Below are positions 25,887 through 34,234 of a stretch of 64,000 bases of DNA, one piece after another. This DNA comes from Streptomyces sp. NRRL F-5630 (lineage in GTDB: Bacteria; Actinomycetota; Actinomycetes; Streptomycetales; Streptomycetaceae). The stretch is taken from NCBI RefSeq assembly GCF_000719475.1, contig NZ_JOGO01000007.1, forward strand, positions 1-64,000, written 5' to 3'. Numbering within the stretch: the stretch's first letter is position 1; every line of letters begins with the position of its first letter. The translations under genes and the position numbers were made by a program. The notes under the pieces are model-generated. The model was not told the DNA's origin. It did no database searches and saw nothing but the letters and a program-made list of their open reading frames with translations.

Positions 25887-26192
25887 CAGTGTGATGTCAC
25901 GATCACCGTACAGCACCGATCACGCGACCCACCATCTCGCGCAGCAACCCTGCAGCAACCCCGCCTCCACGAACGGCACTTCGGGCGCCAGCGCCGACTT
26001 CTGCTTCAACGGCCAGGTCAACGCGCGCACCCTCGCGACGCGTGCGGCGTCGAAGTGGACGCCGACGTGACCGAGGCCGCGACCGGCGGCCGAAATCCTG
26101 CCCAGGAAGCCCCTCCGATTGCCGTTGACAACCACCCGCGCCCCCCTCCATCATCATTCCACTAATCAAGTAGCGAAATGGTGGTGGTAGTC
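25887..26192. other. Intergenic region, possible gene fragment
   Basis: No intact gene. A short plus-strand frame at 25894-26070 reads through CSNPASTNGTSGASADFCFNG and NGQVNARTLATRAASKW, which looks more like protein than random GC-rich sequence, and may be the tail of a gene cut by the IS630. The rest should hold the promoter of the GntR/ABC operon; an AT-richer patch lies at 26150-26180. Confidence 0.35.
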
Positions 26193-26615
26193 ATGGAGTT
26201 CCGCATCGACAGGCGGAACGGAGTCCCCGCCTTCCAGCAGATCGTGCAGCAGACCAAGCAGGCTCTGCGGCTGGGCGTACTGGTGCCGGGCGACCGGCTG
26301 CCGACCGCCAAGGACGTCGCCGAGGTCAGCGCGGTCAACCCGAACACCACCCTCAAGGCGTACCGCGAGCTGGAGCGTGAGGGCCTGGTCGAACCGCGAC
26401 CCGGCAAGGGCACGTTCGTACGCCGCACACTGGCCCGCCCCTCAGCAAGCACCGACTCACCGCTGTACGGGGAGCTGGTGGCGTGGGTGTCCCGGGCGGC
26501 CGGGGCGGGCCTGGAGCAGGAGGACGTGGCCGCGCTGGTCGCGTCGGCCATGGAGAAGCAGTACGCCGCCGGTACGGAGACGGCGGCCACGACAACTAGG
26601 AGCACTGGTGAGTAA
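26193..26615 (+). CDS. GntR-family (YtrA-type) regulator of an ABC exporter operon
   Basis: The 140-residue protein starts MEFRIDRRNGVPAFQQIVQQ, a typical YtrA-type start, followed by the winged helix (LPTAKDVAEVSAVNPNTTLKAYRELEREGLVEPRPGKGTFV) and a short C-terminal helix pair. An ATG five codons earlier is an alternative. Its last 8 bases overlap the ATPase gene, so regulator, ATPase and permease form one coupled operon. In Bacillus the YtrA homologue represses its operon and responds to cell-envelope antibiotics; a similar role is plausible. Confidence 0.88.
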   Translation: MEFRIDRRNGVPAFQQIVQQTKQALRLGVLVPGDRLPTAKDVAEVSAVNPNTTLKAYRELEREGLVEPRPGKGTFVRRTLARPSASTDSPLYGELVAWVSRAAGAGLEQEDVAALVASAMEKQYAAGTETAATTTRSTGE

Positions 26616-27549
26616 CGGTATGTACGCGGGAGACTCGGCGGTTGAGGCGCACGGCCTGGGGATGCGCTACCGGCGGGGATGGGCACTGAAGGACTGTTCC
26701 TTCCGGCTCCCGGCGGGACGGATCTGCGGGCTGGTCGGTCCCAACGGGGCGGGCAAGACCACGCTGCTGAGCATCATGGCCCACGTACTGGAACCGACGG
26801 AGGGCACGCTCAGTGTGTTCGGCGCGGCACCGGGCTCGGTGGACTCGGGGTGCACCTCGTTCCTCACCCAGGAGAAGCCCCTGTTCCGCGGGTTCAGCGT
26901 GGCGGAGACCCTGAGGCTGGGGCAGGAACTGAACCCGGGCTGGGACCAGCGCACCGCCGAGGACATCGTCCGCGCGGGCGATGTGCCCTTCGACGCGAAG
27001 ATCGGCACCCTCTCCGGCGGCCAGCGCACCCGCGTCGCCCTCGCCCTAGCCGTCGGCAAGCGGCCCGACCTGCTGCTGCTCGACGAGCCGATGTCGGACC
27101 TCGACCCGGTCGCGCGTAAAGAACTGACAGGCACCCTCCTCGCCGAGGCTGCCGAGCACGGCACCACCGTCCTGATGTCCACCCACGTCCTGGCCGAACT
27201 GGAGAACGTGTGCGACTACCTCGTCGTCCTCTCCGGCGGCGGAGTACGCCTCGCCGGTGACGTGGACGAGCTGCTGTCCGTACACACCATGGTCGCCGGC
27301 GCCAAGGAGGGCGAGGACCTGCCCGCCTCCCTCGCGCACCACCCCCTCGTCGAGTCCCGGATCAGCGGACGGCAGTTCACCGCCCTGATCCGCTCCGATA
27401 GCCCGGCCACCGGCCCCTGGGAGACGGACAAGCCGAGCATGGAAGAACTCCTGCTCGCCTATCTCCGCTCACCCGACGCGCTCCCTCTGATCACCCCCAC
27501 CGCCCAGGCCCAGGACCAGGCGTACAACATCCGGACGGTGGCAGCATGA
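26608..27549 (+). CDS. ABC transporter ATP-binding protein
   Basis: The 313-residue ATPase has Walker A GPNGAGKTT near residue 46, signature LSGGQRTRVALA near 140, Walker B LLLLDEPMSDLDP, and switch His in MSTHVLAEL. After residue 220 it has the C-terminal extension found in bacitracin/YtrB-type exporters. It should power the permease encoded next, whose ATG overlaps this stop (ATGA at 27546-27549). GTG 26608 follows AGGAG at 5 bases. Confidence 0.92.
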   Translation: MSNGMYAGDSAVEAHGLGMRYRRGWALKDCSFRLPAGRICGLVGPNGAGKTTLLSIMAHVLEPTEGTLSVFGAAPGSVDSGCTSFLTQEKPLFRGFSVAETLRLGQELNPGWDQRTAEDIVRAGDVPFDAKIGTLSGGQRTRVALALAVGKRPDLLLLDEPMSDLDPVARKELTGTLLAEAAEHGTTVLMSTHVLAELENVCDYLVVLSGGGVRLAGDVDELLSVHTMVAGAKEGEDLPASLAHHPLVESRISGRQFTALIRSDSPATGPWETDKPSMEELLLAYLRSPDALPLITPTAQAQDQAYNIRTVAA

Positions 27550-28532
27550 GCTCTCTCGCCAGCACCTCGACGACGACCAAGTCCGGGGCCCCGGGCACCA
27601 CCGGCACCGGCCGGCTCCCTCAGCTCCGCCAGCCCCTCAACGGCATGACCTGGCTGGTCTGGCGCCAGCACCGCGCCGTGTTCTGGGCCGTCCTCGGCGC
27701 CTCCGCGCTCGCCGTGGCGTTCATCGTCTTCCAGCGTTCCCAGCTGCATACCGCCGGGTACGACCCCACGTCCACGGGACTCCGGCTGATGCCGATCCTG
27801 CTCGGCGTCCTCCTCGGTGCCCCGCTGTTCACCGGCGACCTGGAGAACGGCACCGCCAAGCTCGTCGCCACCCAGTCCATGAGCCGGACCCGCTGGCTGA
27901 CCACGAAACTGGCCCTGACCGCACTGGTGGTCGTGGTGAGCACGGTCGCGCTGTCGGTCGCGTTCGGGTGGTGGTGGAACCTCTACGACAAGTCCACGAG
28001 CGCGGAGTGGACCTCCGGAGCCACCTTCAACAACACGGGACCCGTGCCCGTCGCCCTCGCCCTCTTCTCCGTCTTCGGCGGGGTGGCGATCGGCGTGGTG
28101 CTGCGCCGCACGCTGGTGGCCATGGTGGTCACCCTCGGTTTCACCGTCGTCGTCCAGATTGTCTGGTCCCACTTCCTTGCGCACTTCCTGCTGTCGCTCG
28201 CCAACGTCGTCACGATCACGACGAACAAGGGCGTCACGTTCGAAGGCGTGATGCCGACGTTGCCCCCGGGCGCGCACCAGGTGAACTGGTCGAACCCCCC
28301 GTACATCACCGGCGACGGGGAACTCCTCGGCTGGGGTACCTGTAATGAAGTGCAGACGGAACAGGCGCATGACCTGTGCATGAAGAAGGCCGATGTCGTG
28401 GGCTGGTCGGTCGATTACCTGCCGATCTCCCAGATGAACGGCCTGCAGTGGTTCGGCGCGTCGATCCTGCTGGCCCTGACGGCCGCCGTCACGGTGTTCC
28501 TCTTCTTCTGGGGCCGTAAGCGCCTCGTCTGA
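27546..28532 (+). CDS. ABC-2-like transporter permease
   Basis: The 328-residue membrane protein has a 40-residue Ser/Thr/Gly-rich cytosolic leader and about six membrane helices (VFWAVLGASALAVAFIVF, LALTALVVVVSTVALSVAFGWWW, VALALFSVFGGVAIGVVL, LVAMVVTLGFTVVVQIVW, and a C-terminal LLALTAAVTVFLFFWGRKRLV), with a roughly 110-residue extracytoplasmic loop before the last. It pairs with the preceding ATPase as an exporter or membrane-remodelling pump. The large loop may sense or bind the exported compound. Confidence 0.87.
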   Translation: MSSLASTSTTTKSGAPGTTGTGRLPQLRQPLNGMTWLVWRQHRAVFWAVLGASALAVAFIVFQRSQLHTAGYDPTSTGLRLMPILLGVLLGAPLFTGDLENGTAKLVATQSMSRTRWLTTKLALTALVVVVSTVALSVAFGWWWNLYDKSTSAEWTSGATFNNTGPVPVALALFSVFGGVAIGVVLRRTLVAMVVTLGFTVVVQIVWSHFLAHFLLSLANVVTITTNKGVTFEGVMPTLPPGAHQVNWSNPPYITGDGELLGWGTCNEVQTEQAHDLCMKKADVVGWSVDYLPISQMNGLQWFGASILLALTAAVTVFLFFWGRKRLV

Positions 28533-28969
28533 GACCCGCCCCCGGTCTGTGCGGGAGCTCGGACGGCTCGGGCGTCTCGAGAGGTCACCGTGTGGTCGGC
28601 TCGCACCACCAGCACCAGCGAGTCGTCAAGGCAAAGGGCGTTGACGCTCGACGGCGCCGGGCATCGCCGCTCTGCACGGAGGCATCGTGGCCAGGCAGAG
28701 CAGAGGCGTTCGCCCGGCGCCCACGAGCGGCAACGCCTCGCCTTACGGTGGTGACCGCGAGGACGCCGAACGCCACCGCTCTGTTGTGAGACGTCGAGGC
28801 CAGGGCCTCTTGAGGCGTCCGTCCGACAGCCCATGCGACCACCACCATGACCATCGGGGCCCACACCCCTCCCCTGTGAGGCCTCAACGGCCAGGGTCCG
28901 GAAAGGCGTCGCAGCCCTCAGTCTGGCGCGAGTGTGGTCCCCGCTACTGGCGCTGTTAACAAGGGCTTA
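28533..28969. other. Non-coding region between ABC operon and IS630 relic
   Basis: No gene I can support in about 440 bases. Open frames on the minus strand are poor in conserved motifs and rich in Arg/His. It is probably decayed sequence between the ABC operon and the truncated insertion element. Confidence 0.4.
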
Positions 28970-29282
28970 GGGTCCAGGCAGGCCAGGCCGATCTCGTTGA
29001 ACCGGTGGATCACATCCCGGACGGTGTCCTCACCGGCCCGCACCAGCTGGGCAACCACCGGCACCCGGTTGCCGCCCGCCGAGGCAAGCAGCAGCATCGC
29101 CCGCCGGTAGCGCACCGAACTCGTGCTGCCCCGGCGCACGATCTGCTGCAGCTTCTGCCCCTCCTGGTCGGTCAGCGCACACGGACAGGCTCGGCCACCG
29201 CACCTCCAGCGGTCGGCACTGACATCACCCCACATCCAACCGCCACGACCACCGACCCGGCGAACCTATACGGTCACAGCAC
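28970..29282 (-). mobile_element. Truncated IS630 relic, inverted relative to the full copy
   Basis: Read on the minus strand this holds one IS630 end (29257-29282, 24 of 26 bases identical to the intact inverted repeat) and the first ~80 codons of the transposase (TDQEGQKLQQIVRRG through HRFNEIGLACLDP). Compared with the copy at 24659 it lacks four bases just before LTDQEG, a frameshift, and it ends abruptly at CLDP near 28970. With the full copy it brackets the GntR/ABC operon in opposite orientation. Confidence 0.82.
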
Positions 29283-29309
29283 TGGAACGCGCCGGCGGGG
29301 GAGTGTGCG

Positions 29310-29768
29310 TCAGCCGTCCTCGTCGCGGGCCCGCAGGGAGTGGACCATGCTCCTCAGGGCCCGGAACGCGTCCGCTTGCTCGTCGTCGGTCATGCCGGCG
29401 AGCATCCTGGCCTCGACGGCGCGGACCGCGACGGTCGCCTTCGCCAAGCTCTTCCGTCCACTGGCCGTGAGCCGCGCCGGCAGGGCCTTCCCGTGCGGCG
29501 CCCGCGCGGGCCTGGTCACGTAGCCGTCCCGCTCCAGATTCTGCAGCAGCACGTTCATCGACTGCCGCGTCACGAAGGCGCCGCGCGCGAGCTCCGAGTT
29601 CGACAGACCCGGCCGTTGCGCCAGCAGTTCGAGGCACGAGTAGTGCGTCACGGTCATCCCGAGCGGTCGCAGTACCGCCTCCATCGCCGTGCGCAGCGCG
29701 CTCGACGCCTCTTTCAGCAGGTAGCCCAGTGACGTGTCCAGGTCGATGCCGGAATCCTTTTGACTCAT
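29310..29768 (-). CDS. MarR-family regulator of a VOC gene
   Basis: The 152-residue MarR protein has the recognition region LSNSELARGAFVTRQSMNVLLQNLERDGYVTRPARAPHGKAL (helices and wing, about 55-97) and the usual dimerising end helices. It is divergent from the VOC gene at 29831. Two TGTCAG-type palindromes at 29768-29783 and 29796-29811 fill the 62-base gap, the first touching its own start codon, so it very likely represses itself and the VOC gene. Confidence 0.9.
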   Translation of the reverse strand: MSQKDSGIDLDTSLGYLLKEASSALRTAMEAVLRPLGMTVTHYSCLELLAQRPGLSNSELARGAFVTRQSMNVLLQNLERDGYVTRPARAPHGKALPARLTASGRKSLAKATVAVRAVEARMLAGMTDDEQADAFRALRSMVHSLRARDEDG

Positions 29769-29811
29769 GTCAGAAGTCTGACATACGGTGGTGCGTGTCA
29801 GGCATCTGACA
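29768..29811. promoter_or_regulatory. Tandem MarR operators (two TGTCAG palindromes)
   Basis: TGTCAGAAGTCTGACA at 29768-29783 is a perfect 7+2+7 palindrome; TGTCAGGCATCTGACA at 29796-29811 has perfect 6-base arms. Centres are 28 bases apart, which puts the two dimers near the same face of DNA. They occupy the whole divergent promoter. Confidence 0.85.
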
Positions 29812-29830
29812 CGAACGAAGGAGTACCGCC

Positions 29831-30199
29831 ATGCCCGCCACAGGCCCCGACTTCATCTCGCTCCAGGTACGCGACCTGGACGCCTCGCAGGCGTTCTACG
29901 AGCAGTACCTCGGCCTCGTCCGCTCGCAGGCCGGGCCCCCGCACGCCGTCGTCTTCGAGACGAAGCCGATCGCGTTCGCCCTCCGCGACCTCGTGCCCGG
30001 CACGGATCTCGACGCCGTTCCCCAGCCCGGCCTCGGGACGGCGATCTGGCTCCACGCCACCGGTGTCCAGGCCATCCACGACGCCCTCGCCGCCGACGGC
30101 CACCCCATCACCTCCGCGCCGGTCGACGGACCCTTCGGCCGCACCTTCACCTTCGCCGACCCCGACGGGTACCGGATCACCCTCCACGACCGCGCCTGA
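29831..30199 (+). CDS. VOC-superfamily (glyoxalase/bleomycin-resistance-like) protein
   Basis: The 122-residue protein has a single VOC domain: FISLQVRDLDASQAFYEQYLGL at the start and TFADPDGYRITLHD at the end, with metal-ligand type His/Glu positions partly kept. Members bind or modify small electrophiles or antibiotics. GGAGTACCGCC precedes the ATG. As the sole obvious target of the divergent MarR it may detoxify the compound that MarR senses. Confidence 0.88.
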   Translation: MPATGPDFISLQVRDLDASQAFYEQYLGLVRSQAGPPHAVVFETKPIAFALRDLVPGTDLDAVPQPGLGTAIWLHATGVQAIHDALAADGHPITSAPVDGPFGRTFTFADPDGYRITLHDRA

Positions 30200-30336
30200 C
30201 CCTCCCGCCCCGGCGGGAGGCCCGCGGCCGGCCCGCGCGGCGTGTGGCCTGGCGGAGCCGCGGCGGCGGGGGCAGAGTGGACGTGCCCGCGAGCCTCCGC
30301 CGCGCGGGTGCGCCCCCGCCCGTCACAGGAGCCCCC

Positions 30337-30735
30337 ATGACCCCCGGCATCCCGCCCGCCCGTCCCCCGCGGCCCCCGCTGTTCCTCAGCGGCGTCGTGC
30401 TCGACGCGCCCGACCCGCAGGCACTCGCCGGGTTCTACCAGCGCCTGCTGGGCTGGCCGCTGACGCAGCAGGAGGAGGGCTGGGCGAAGCTCGTCCCCGA
30501 GGGCGGCGGCACGGGGATCTCCTTCCAGGCCGAGCCCGCCTACACCCCGCCCGTGTGGCCCGCCGAACCCGGGGCCCAGCAGATGCAGGTCCATCTCGAC
30601 TTCCAGGTCGACGACCTGGACGCCGCCGAGGCGCACGCGGTCTCCTGCGGCGCCCGCCTCGCCCCGCACCAGCCGGAGGACGACGTCCGGGTGCTTATCG
30701 ACCCGGTCGGCCACCCGTTCTGCGTGTTCCTCTAG
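30337..30735 (+). CDS. VOC-superfamily protein
   Basis: The 132-residue protein has the VOC fold: SGVVLDAPDPQALAGFYQRLLGWPL near residue 17, ISFQAEPAYTPPVWP, and VLIDPVGHPFCVFL at the end. ATG 30337 follows AGGAG. It lies 137 bases after the first VOC gene; that gap is GC-rich without an obvious terminator. The stop codon lies against the end of an IS5-type relic, so the downstream context was changed by insertion. Confidence 0.85.
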   Translation: MTPGIPPARPPRPPLFLSGVVLDAPDPQALAGFYQRLLGWPLTQQEEGWAKLVPEGGGTGISFQAEPAYTPPVWPAEPGAQQMQVHLDFQVDDLDAAEAHAVSCGARLAPHQPEDDVRVLIDPVGHPFCVFL

Positions 30736-30915
30736 GGTTTGCCCGGTCGATCATGCGCGGAGCCGGATGAGGGCTGCGGCGGTCGCGGTCCCGAGGAAGA
30801 CGTAGCCGCCGCGTTTGTCGTAGTGGGTGGCCACCGCTCCGGCTGCTTGAGCCGGTTGCTGACCGGCAGGAACACCGCAGCCGTTCCCACTCGGCATCTG
30901 TCAGCCAGGGCGCCG
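30736..30915 (-). mobile_element. IS5-type insertion relic with internal deletion
   Basis: On the minus strand, an N-terminal transposase piece (WLTDAEWERL, then FLPVSNR after a frameshift) is joined directly to a C-terminal piece (LKQ, then HYDKRG, VFLGTATAA) and ends in the element terminus near 30736. The same terminus and C-terminal sequence occur at 35491-35662 in the opposite orientation. The central catalytic part is missing. Outer boundary at 30915 is approximate. Confidence 0.7.
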
Positions 30916-31235
30916 CGGTTCCGACCGCGGCGAGCCCAAGGGCGTCATCGATGCGCTCCCGGCCCTCGGCCTTGTACAGGTGCCCCTCGTGGACCTTCGT
31001 TGCGCTGCCAGTCGCGCGCGGAAGCCGAGCCGAGAGCAGGGTGGGAGGCCGGCCAGTGGCCGGCCTCCCACAGCTCACCCAGCGAGAGGACAGAACCTAT
31101 GTCCCACAGGCGGCGGGCCACGACGCGCGCTCATCCGCGAAGAAGCCGGACATCCGCGCGAGGACGTGCCGGGCGCGGGAGTCCTGCGCCGTGGTGGGAA
31201 CCATCCGGGCACTGTAGGGAATCGCGGTCCCGGCG
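30916..31235. other. Intergenic region between IS5 relic and LLM gene
   Basis: About 320 bases without a recognisable gene. Short frames here encode no conserved domain. A palindromic AGGCCGGCCAGTGGCCGGCCT-like run near 31049-31069 could form a hairpin. Confidence 0.35.
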
Positions 31236-32090
31236 TCAGAGGACGACATCGGCGACGCGGTGAAGTTCGTCGATGTCGTCGCTGGTCGGGTTGAGGATCA
31301 GCTCATCCGCTCCGATGGCCTCGAACTCGCCGACGGTCTTCTTGATCGACTCCGCCCCTCCGCTCACCGCGGACGCGATGAAACCGGCGGTCTCCGCTCC
31401 CGCGGTGGAGTAGTAGTCGTAGACGTTCGCGCGGCCGCCCTCGGTATCCGCGACGGCGTAGTAGGCGATGGCGACCAAGTACGGAGAGCCCTCGCGTCCG
31501 GCCTCCTTCCATGCCGCGCGCACGCCGTCGAAGGCGCCGGCGATCATGTTTGCCGGTACCGAAGCGCCGACGTAACCGCGGCCGGAGCGCGCCACCCGGT
31601 TGTACGAGGCCTGGACCATGCCGCCGAAGAGCAGAGGCACCTCACGGCTGCCCCGGGGCACCAGCGGGTTGTCGCAGCCGGCGGGGGTCTCGCCGCGCCA
31701 CACGCTCTTGTAGGTCTCGATGTCGCGGTCGAGCCGCTTACCTGTGCCGCGCGGGCCCAGGCCCTCCACGACGAAGTCGTCGGGCCGCCCTCCCAGGCCG
31801 ATGCCGAGGGTGAGACGGCCGCCCGAGACACCGTCGATGCTCTGCGCCTCCTTGGCCAGGAGGTGGGCGGGCCACACCGGGCCGAGCAGGACGTTGCTGA
31901 TGAGCCCGATCCTGCTGGTGGCGCCTGCCGCCGCCGCGAGCGCGACCGTGTCCATGACCCCCGGGTAGGCGATACGGCCCACGCTGCCCAGGGTGGAGAA
32001 ACCCGCCTCCTCGGCGCGCCGTGCCCATTCCGGAATGACGTCCGCTTTCACATCGCGTATTTGATTGGGGATCCCGATACCGATCTTCAT
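31236..32090 (-). CDS. LLM-class (F420/FMN-dependent) oxidoreductase, second copy
   Basis: The 284-residue protein has the luciferase-like pattern: MKIGIGIPNQIRDVKADVI, VALAAAAGATSRIGLISNVLL near 55, RLTLGIGLGGRPDDF near 100, LLFGGMVQASYNRVA near 155. It is a diverged relative of the protein at 22288. ATG at 32090 follows AAGGAG. It lies downstream of an SDR gene on the same strand (196-base gap). Probably oxidises or reduces a small molecule with F420 or FMN; substrate unknown. Confidence 0.87.
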   Translation of the reverse strand: MKIGIGIPNQIRDVKADVIPEWARRAEEAGFSTLGSVGRIAYPGVMDTVALAAAAGATSRIGLISNVLLGPVWPAHLLAKEAQSIDGVSGGRLTLGIGLGGRPDDFVVEGLGPRGTGKRLDRDIETYKSVWRGETPAGCDNPLVPRGSREVPLLFGGMVQASYNRVARSGRGYVGASVPANMIAGAFDGVRAAWKEAGREGSPYLVAIAYYAVADTEGGRANVYDYYSTAGAETAGFIASAVSGGAESIKKTVGEFEAIGADELILNPTSDDIDELHRVADVVL

Positions 32091-32286
32091 GGGCTGTGCT
32101 CCTTCTATGAGGGGTGAATGGGTCGGACGGCCATGCACTCCCCACGGGGATCGCCCTCGCGAAGCATGCTGCTCCGCCGGTGACTCGGGCGTGCTGAGCG
32201 GTGGGGGTGCGAGACGTCCGGTGAGCCCGGGGCGCCGGCGGAGAACGGCGGCGCGGCGTGCCCGGACTCACGGATCTCTGCGTGCC

Positions 32287-33078
32287 CTACGGATGCCCCC
32301 CGTCGAGGGGCAGGTCGATCCCGTTGGCCAGCCGGTTCTCCAGCAGGAACCGGCAGGCGTCGACGACGTCGGCCATGCGGCCGAGTTCACCGGTCAGCGT
32401 CTGCGCCCGGAACGTGGCCAGAGTGCCGCTCAGTTCCGCCTTGCCTTGCCAGAACGGGCTGTCGCCGATCGGCCCGGGGTGGATCGCGTTCACCCGCACC
32501 GGCGCCAGCTCGGTGCTCAGTGTCCGCACCATCCCGGTCACGGCGGCGTTGACGGCCGTCAGGGTCGTCGAGCCGGGGTACGGGTAATCCTTGGCGCCAC
32601 CGCCGAACAGCAGCACCGCCGCGTCCGGTGCCAGGCGTTCCGCGAGAGCGGATACGACGGCCGTGTACCCGACGATCTTGGTCACGGCCAACGTGCCGGC
32701 GGCCGCTATGTCGAAGCCGGACAGAGTGTTTCTGTCGCGGACCATCCCGGCCAGGACGAGCCGGTCGAGCCGCTCGACCGGAGCGAGCGCCGCGGCCACG
32801 GTCTCCGGGCGGCTGAGGTCAAGTGCCAGGCCGGTGGCCGTGCCGGGCGAGGGCCGGCCCTCGCCCGTGGTGAGGGCCGGTGGACGGCCGGGCGCGGTCG
32901 GGGTGGTCTGAGCGGCTTTCCATGCCTCCGCTGCCTCGGCGGTGAGTTCGGAGGCCACGGTCTCGGCCCGGGTGGCGTCGCGCCCGGTGATGACGACATT
33001 CGCGCCGTCGCGCAGGTAAGAGGCGGCCAGTTCGCGGCCGGTGCCCTGGGTGGCGCCGACGATGAGGACATTCGTCAA
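32287..33078 (-). CDS. SDR-fold protein lacking the usual Tyr-Lys catalytic pair
   Basis: The 263-residue protein has the SDR nucleotide-binding start VLIVGATQGTGRELA and the C-terminal RVNAIHPGPI and NGIDLPLDGGHP segments. Where classical SDRs have YxxxK it reads TLTAVNAAVTGM, with neither Tyr nor Lys at the expected spacing, and the NNAG motif reads LVLAGM. A 25-residue Pro/Gly-rich insertion sits after the second helix. It may bind NAD(P) without classical catalysis, or act as an NmrA-like sensor. It precedes the LLM gene and may share its transcript. Confidence 0.78.
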   Translation of the reverse strand: MTNVLIVGATQGTGRELAASYLRDGANVVITGRDATRAETVASELTAEAAEAWKAAQTTPTAPGRPPALTTGEGRPSPGTATGLALDLSRPETVAAALAPVERLDRLVLAGMVRDRNTLSGFDIAAAGTLAVTKIVGYTAVVSALAERLAPDAAVLLFGGGAKDYPYPGSTTLTAVNAAVTGMVRTLSTELAPVRVNAIHPGPIGDSPFWQGKAELSGTLATFRAQTLTGELGRMADVVDACRFLLENRLANGIDLPLDGGHP

Positions 33079-33160
33079 CTCGTGTTCAGCCTTTCATCGA
33101 GGTGTGTGGTGCTGCGGTCCGTTTCGCCGAGTCACGTCGGCTGCCCACCCGAAGGAGCCG

Positions 33161-33880
33161 TCACGCCGCCGCTGCCAGCCGACGCTGGTAGCGGGCGTAT
33201 TCCTGCGGGCCGCTGACGGCGAGCTGCGCGAACAGATCGGGAGGCAAGGAGGCTTCGAGCACCCCGTACAGCTCCGGATCCAGGTCGTGCAGCAGCATGC
33301 CGAAGAACAGGGGGTACTGCTCCGGCCGCAGGCTGGCGATCCCGTGCATCCCCACCTCGCCCCACTCCGGCGCGCTCAGGCACGTGTCGATGAGGACGAG
33401 GGCGTCGCTTTCCTCGGCTTTCAGGTGCGCCTCCACGACGGGCGTCAGCTCGCGCAGCGCGTCCACGACGGCTTCGCGGTGCACCGCGTCGGGGTTCGCC
33501 CGCCAGGACGCGGCCGCGCCGGTGAGCGTGGCCAGCCCGCGGTCGATCCCGGCGTGGTCGGCCTGCATCGCGGCCAGCACGGGCGCGGCGTCTGCCGGGG
33601 CGCGTTCGGCCAGCTTCGGCCAGACGAGCACGTCCTCACCCTCGTGATGGGCGTGCAGGATCAGGGCGACGAAGTCGATGTGGTCGGCGACGACCTCGGC
33701 GCGCCCACCGTCCCCCGCCCCTGTGGCCGCGACGTACGCGGGGAGATCCGCCAACTCCCGGCGCAGCATCGCGTGGATGGCGTACATGTCCCGGCTGTCG
33801 GCCGGTGCGGCGTTGCCGTCCGGCTCGTGGTGGGCGGCGGGCGCGCTGCCGGGTGCGGAAACGGATTCGGGCTCGATCAC
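33161..33880 (-). CDS. Hemerythrin-domain (HHE) protein
   Basis: The 239-residue protein has a four-helix HHE domain: His in MYAIHAMLRREL near 36, HAHHEGEDVLVWP near 78, QADHAGIDRGL near 107, and VEAHLKAEES near 150, giving the His/Asp/Glu ligands of a non-haem di-iron site. The C-terminal 70 residues (SLRPEQYPLFFGMLLHDLDPE) are a common actinobacterial extension. Likely binds O2, NO or iron in the cytosol. It lies 82 bases upstream of the SDR gene on the same strand, so may head that operon. Confidence 0.88.
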   Translation of the reverse strand: MIEPESVSAPGSAPAAHHEPDGNAAPADSRDMYAIHAMLRRELADLPAYVAATGAGDGGRAEVVADHIDFVALILHAHHEGEDVLVWPKLAERAPADAAPVLAAMQADHAGIDRGLATLTGAAASWRANPDAVHREAVVDALRELTPVVEAHLKAEESDALVLIDTCLSAPEWGEVGMHGIASLRPEQYPLFFGMLLHDLDPELYGVLEASLPPDLFAQLAVSGPQEYARYQRRLAAAA

Positions 33881-34074
33881 GGACGCTCTCCAGTGTCGTC
33901 ATGGAGCCGGCCGCGGCGGACCGGCCGGTCCGCCGCGCGGGCCTGATGCGCAGGCGCTTGCCCACGATCGACCGTGCTATGCGTCACCCGCCAACTTCCC
34001 ACGAGCAAAAGGAAATCCGTCGTCAATCCGTAGAGGGAGAACGTGCGCTCACCTCCTTGAGACCGGCCGTGCGA

Positions 34075-34225
34075 ACGGGGGCGGTCCTTCTTCCTGGACG
34101 ACGCGGACCCGGCGCCGATCGAGTCCGAGCGGCGGTCCCGCAACCGCCTTGGCTACGCGGTCCAGCTGACGACCGTGTGCCGTCCGGGGTGTTCCTGGAC
34201 GATCAGATCGATCCCTGGGCCGAGG
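34075..34225 (+). pseudogene. Tn3-family transposase N-terminal fragment
   Basis: A short frame reads FLDDADPAPIESERR, then NRLGYAVQLTTV, which is the start of the DUF4158 domain of Tn3-family transposases. After that a frameshift leads to VFLDDQIDPWA in another frame, matching the next part of the family. There is no start, catalytic domain or terminal repeat. I take it as a decayed fragment of a Tn3-type element in the gap between hemerythrin and YbaK genes; the rest of that 350-base gap shows nothing. Confidence 0.55.
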
Positions 34226-34234
34226 GGCCCCTGG

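Noticed and set aside
28585..28887. Possible minus-strand membrane protein near the IS630 relic
   Set aside because: Hydrophobic start only, then Arg/Ala-rich low-information sequence; no ribosome site or family resemblance.
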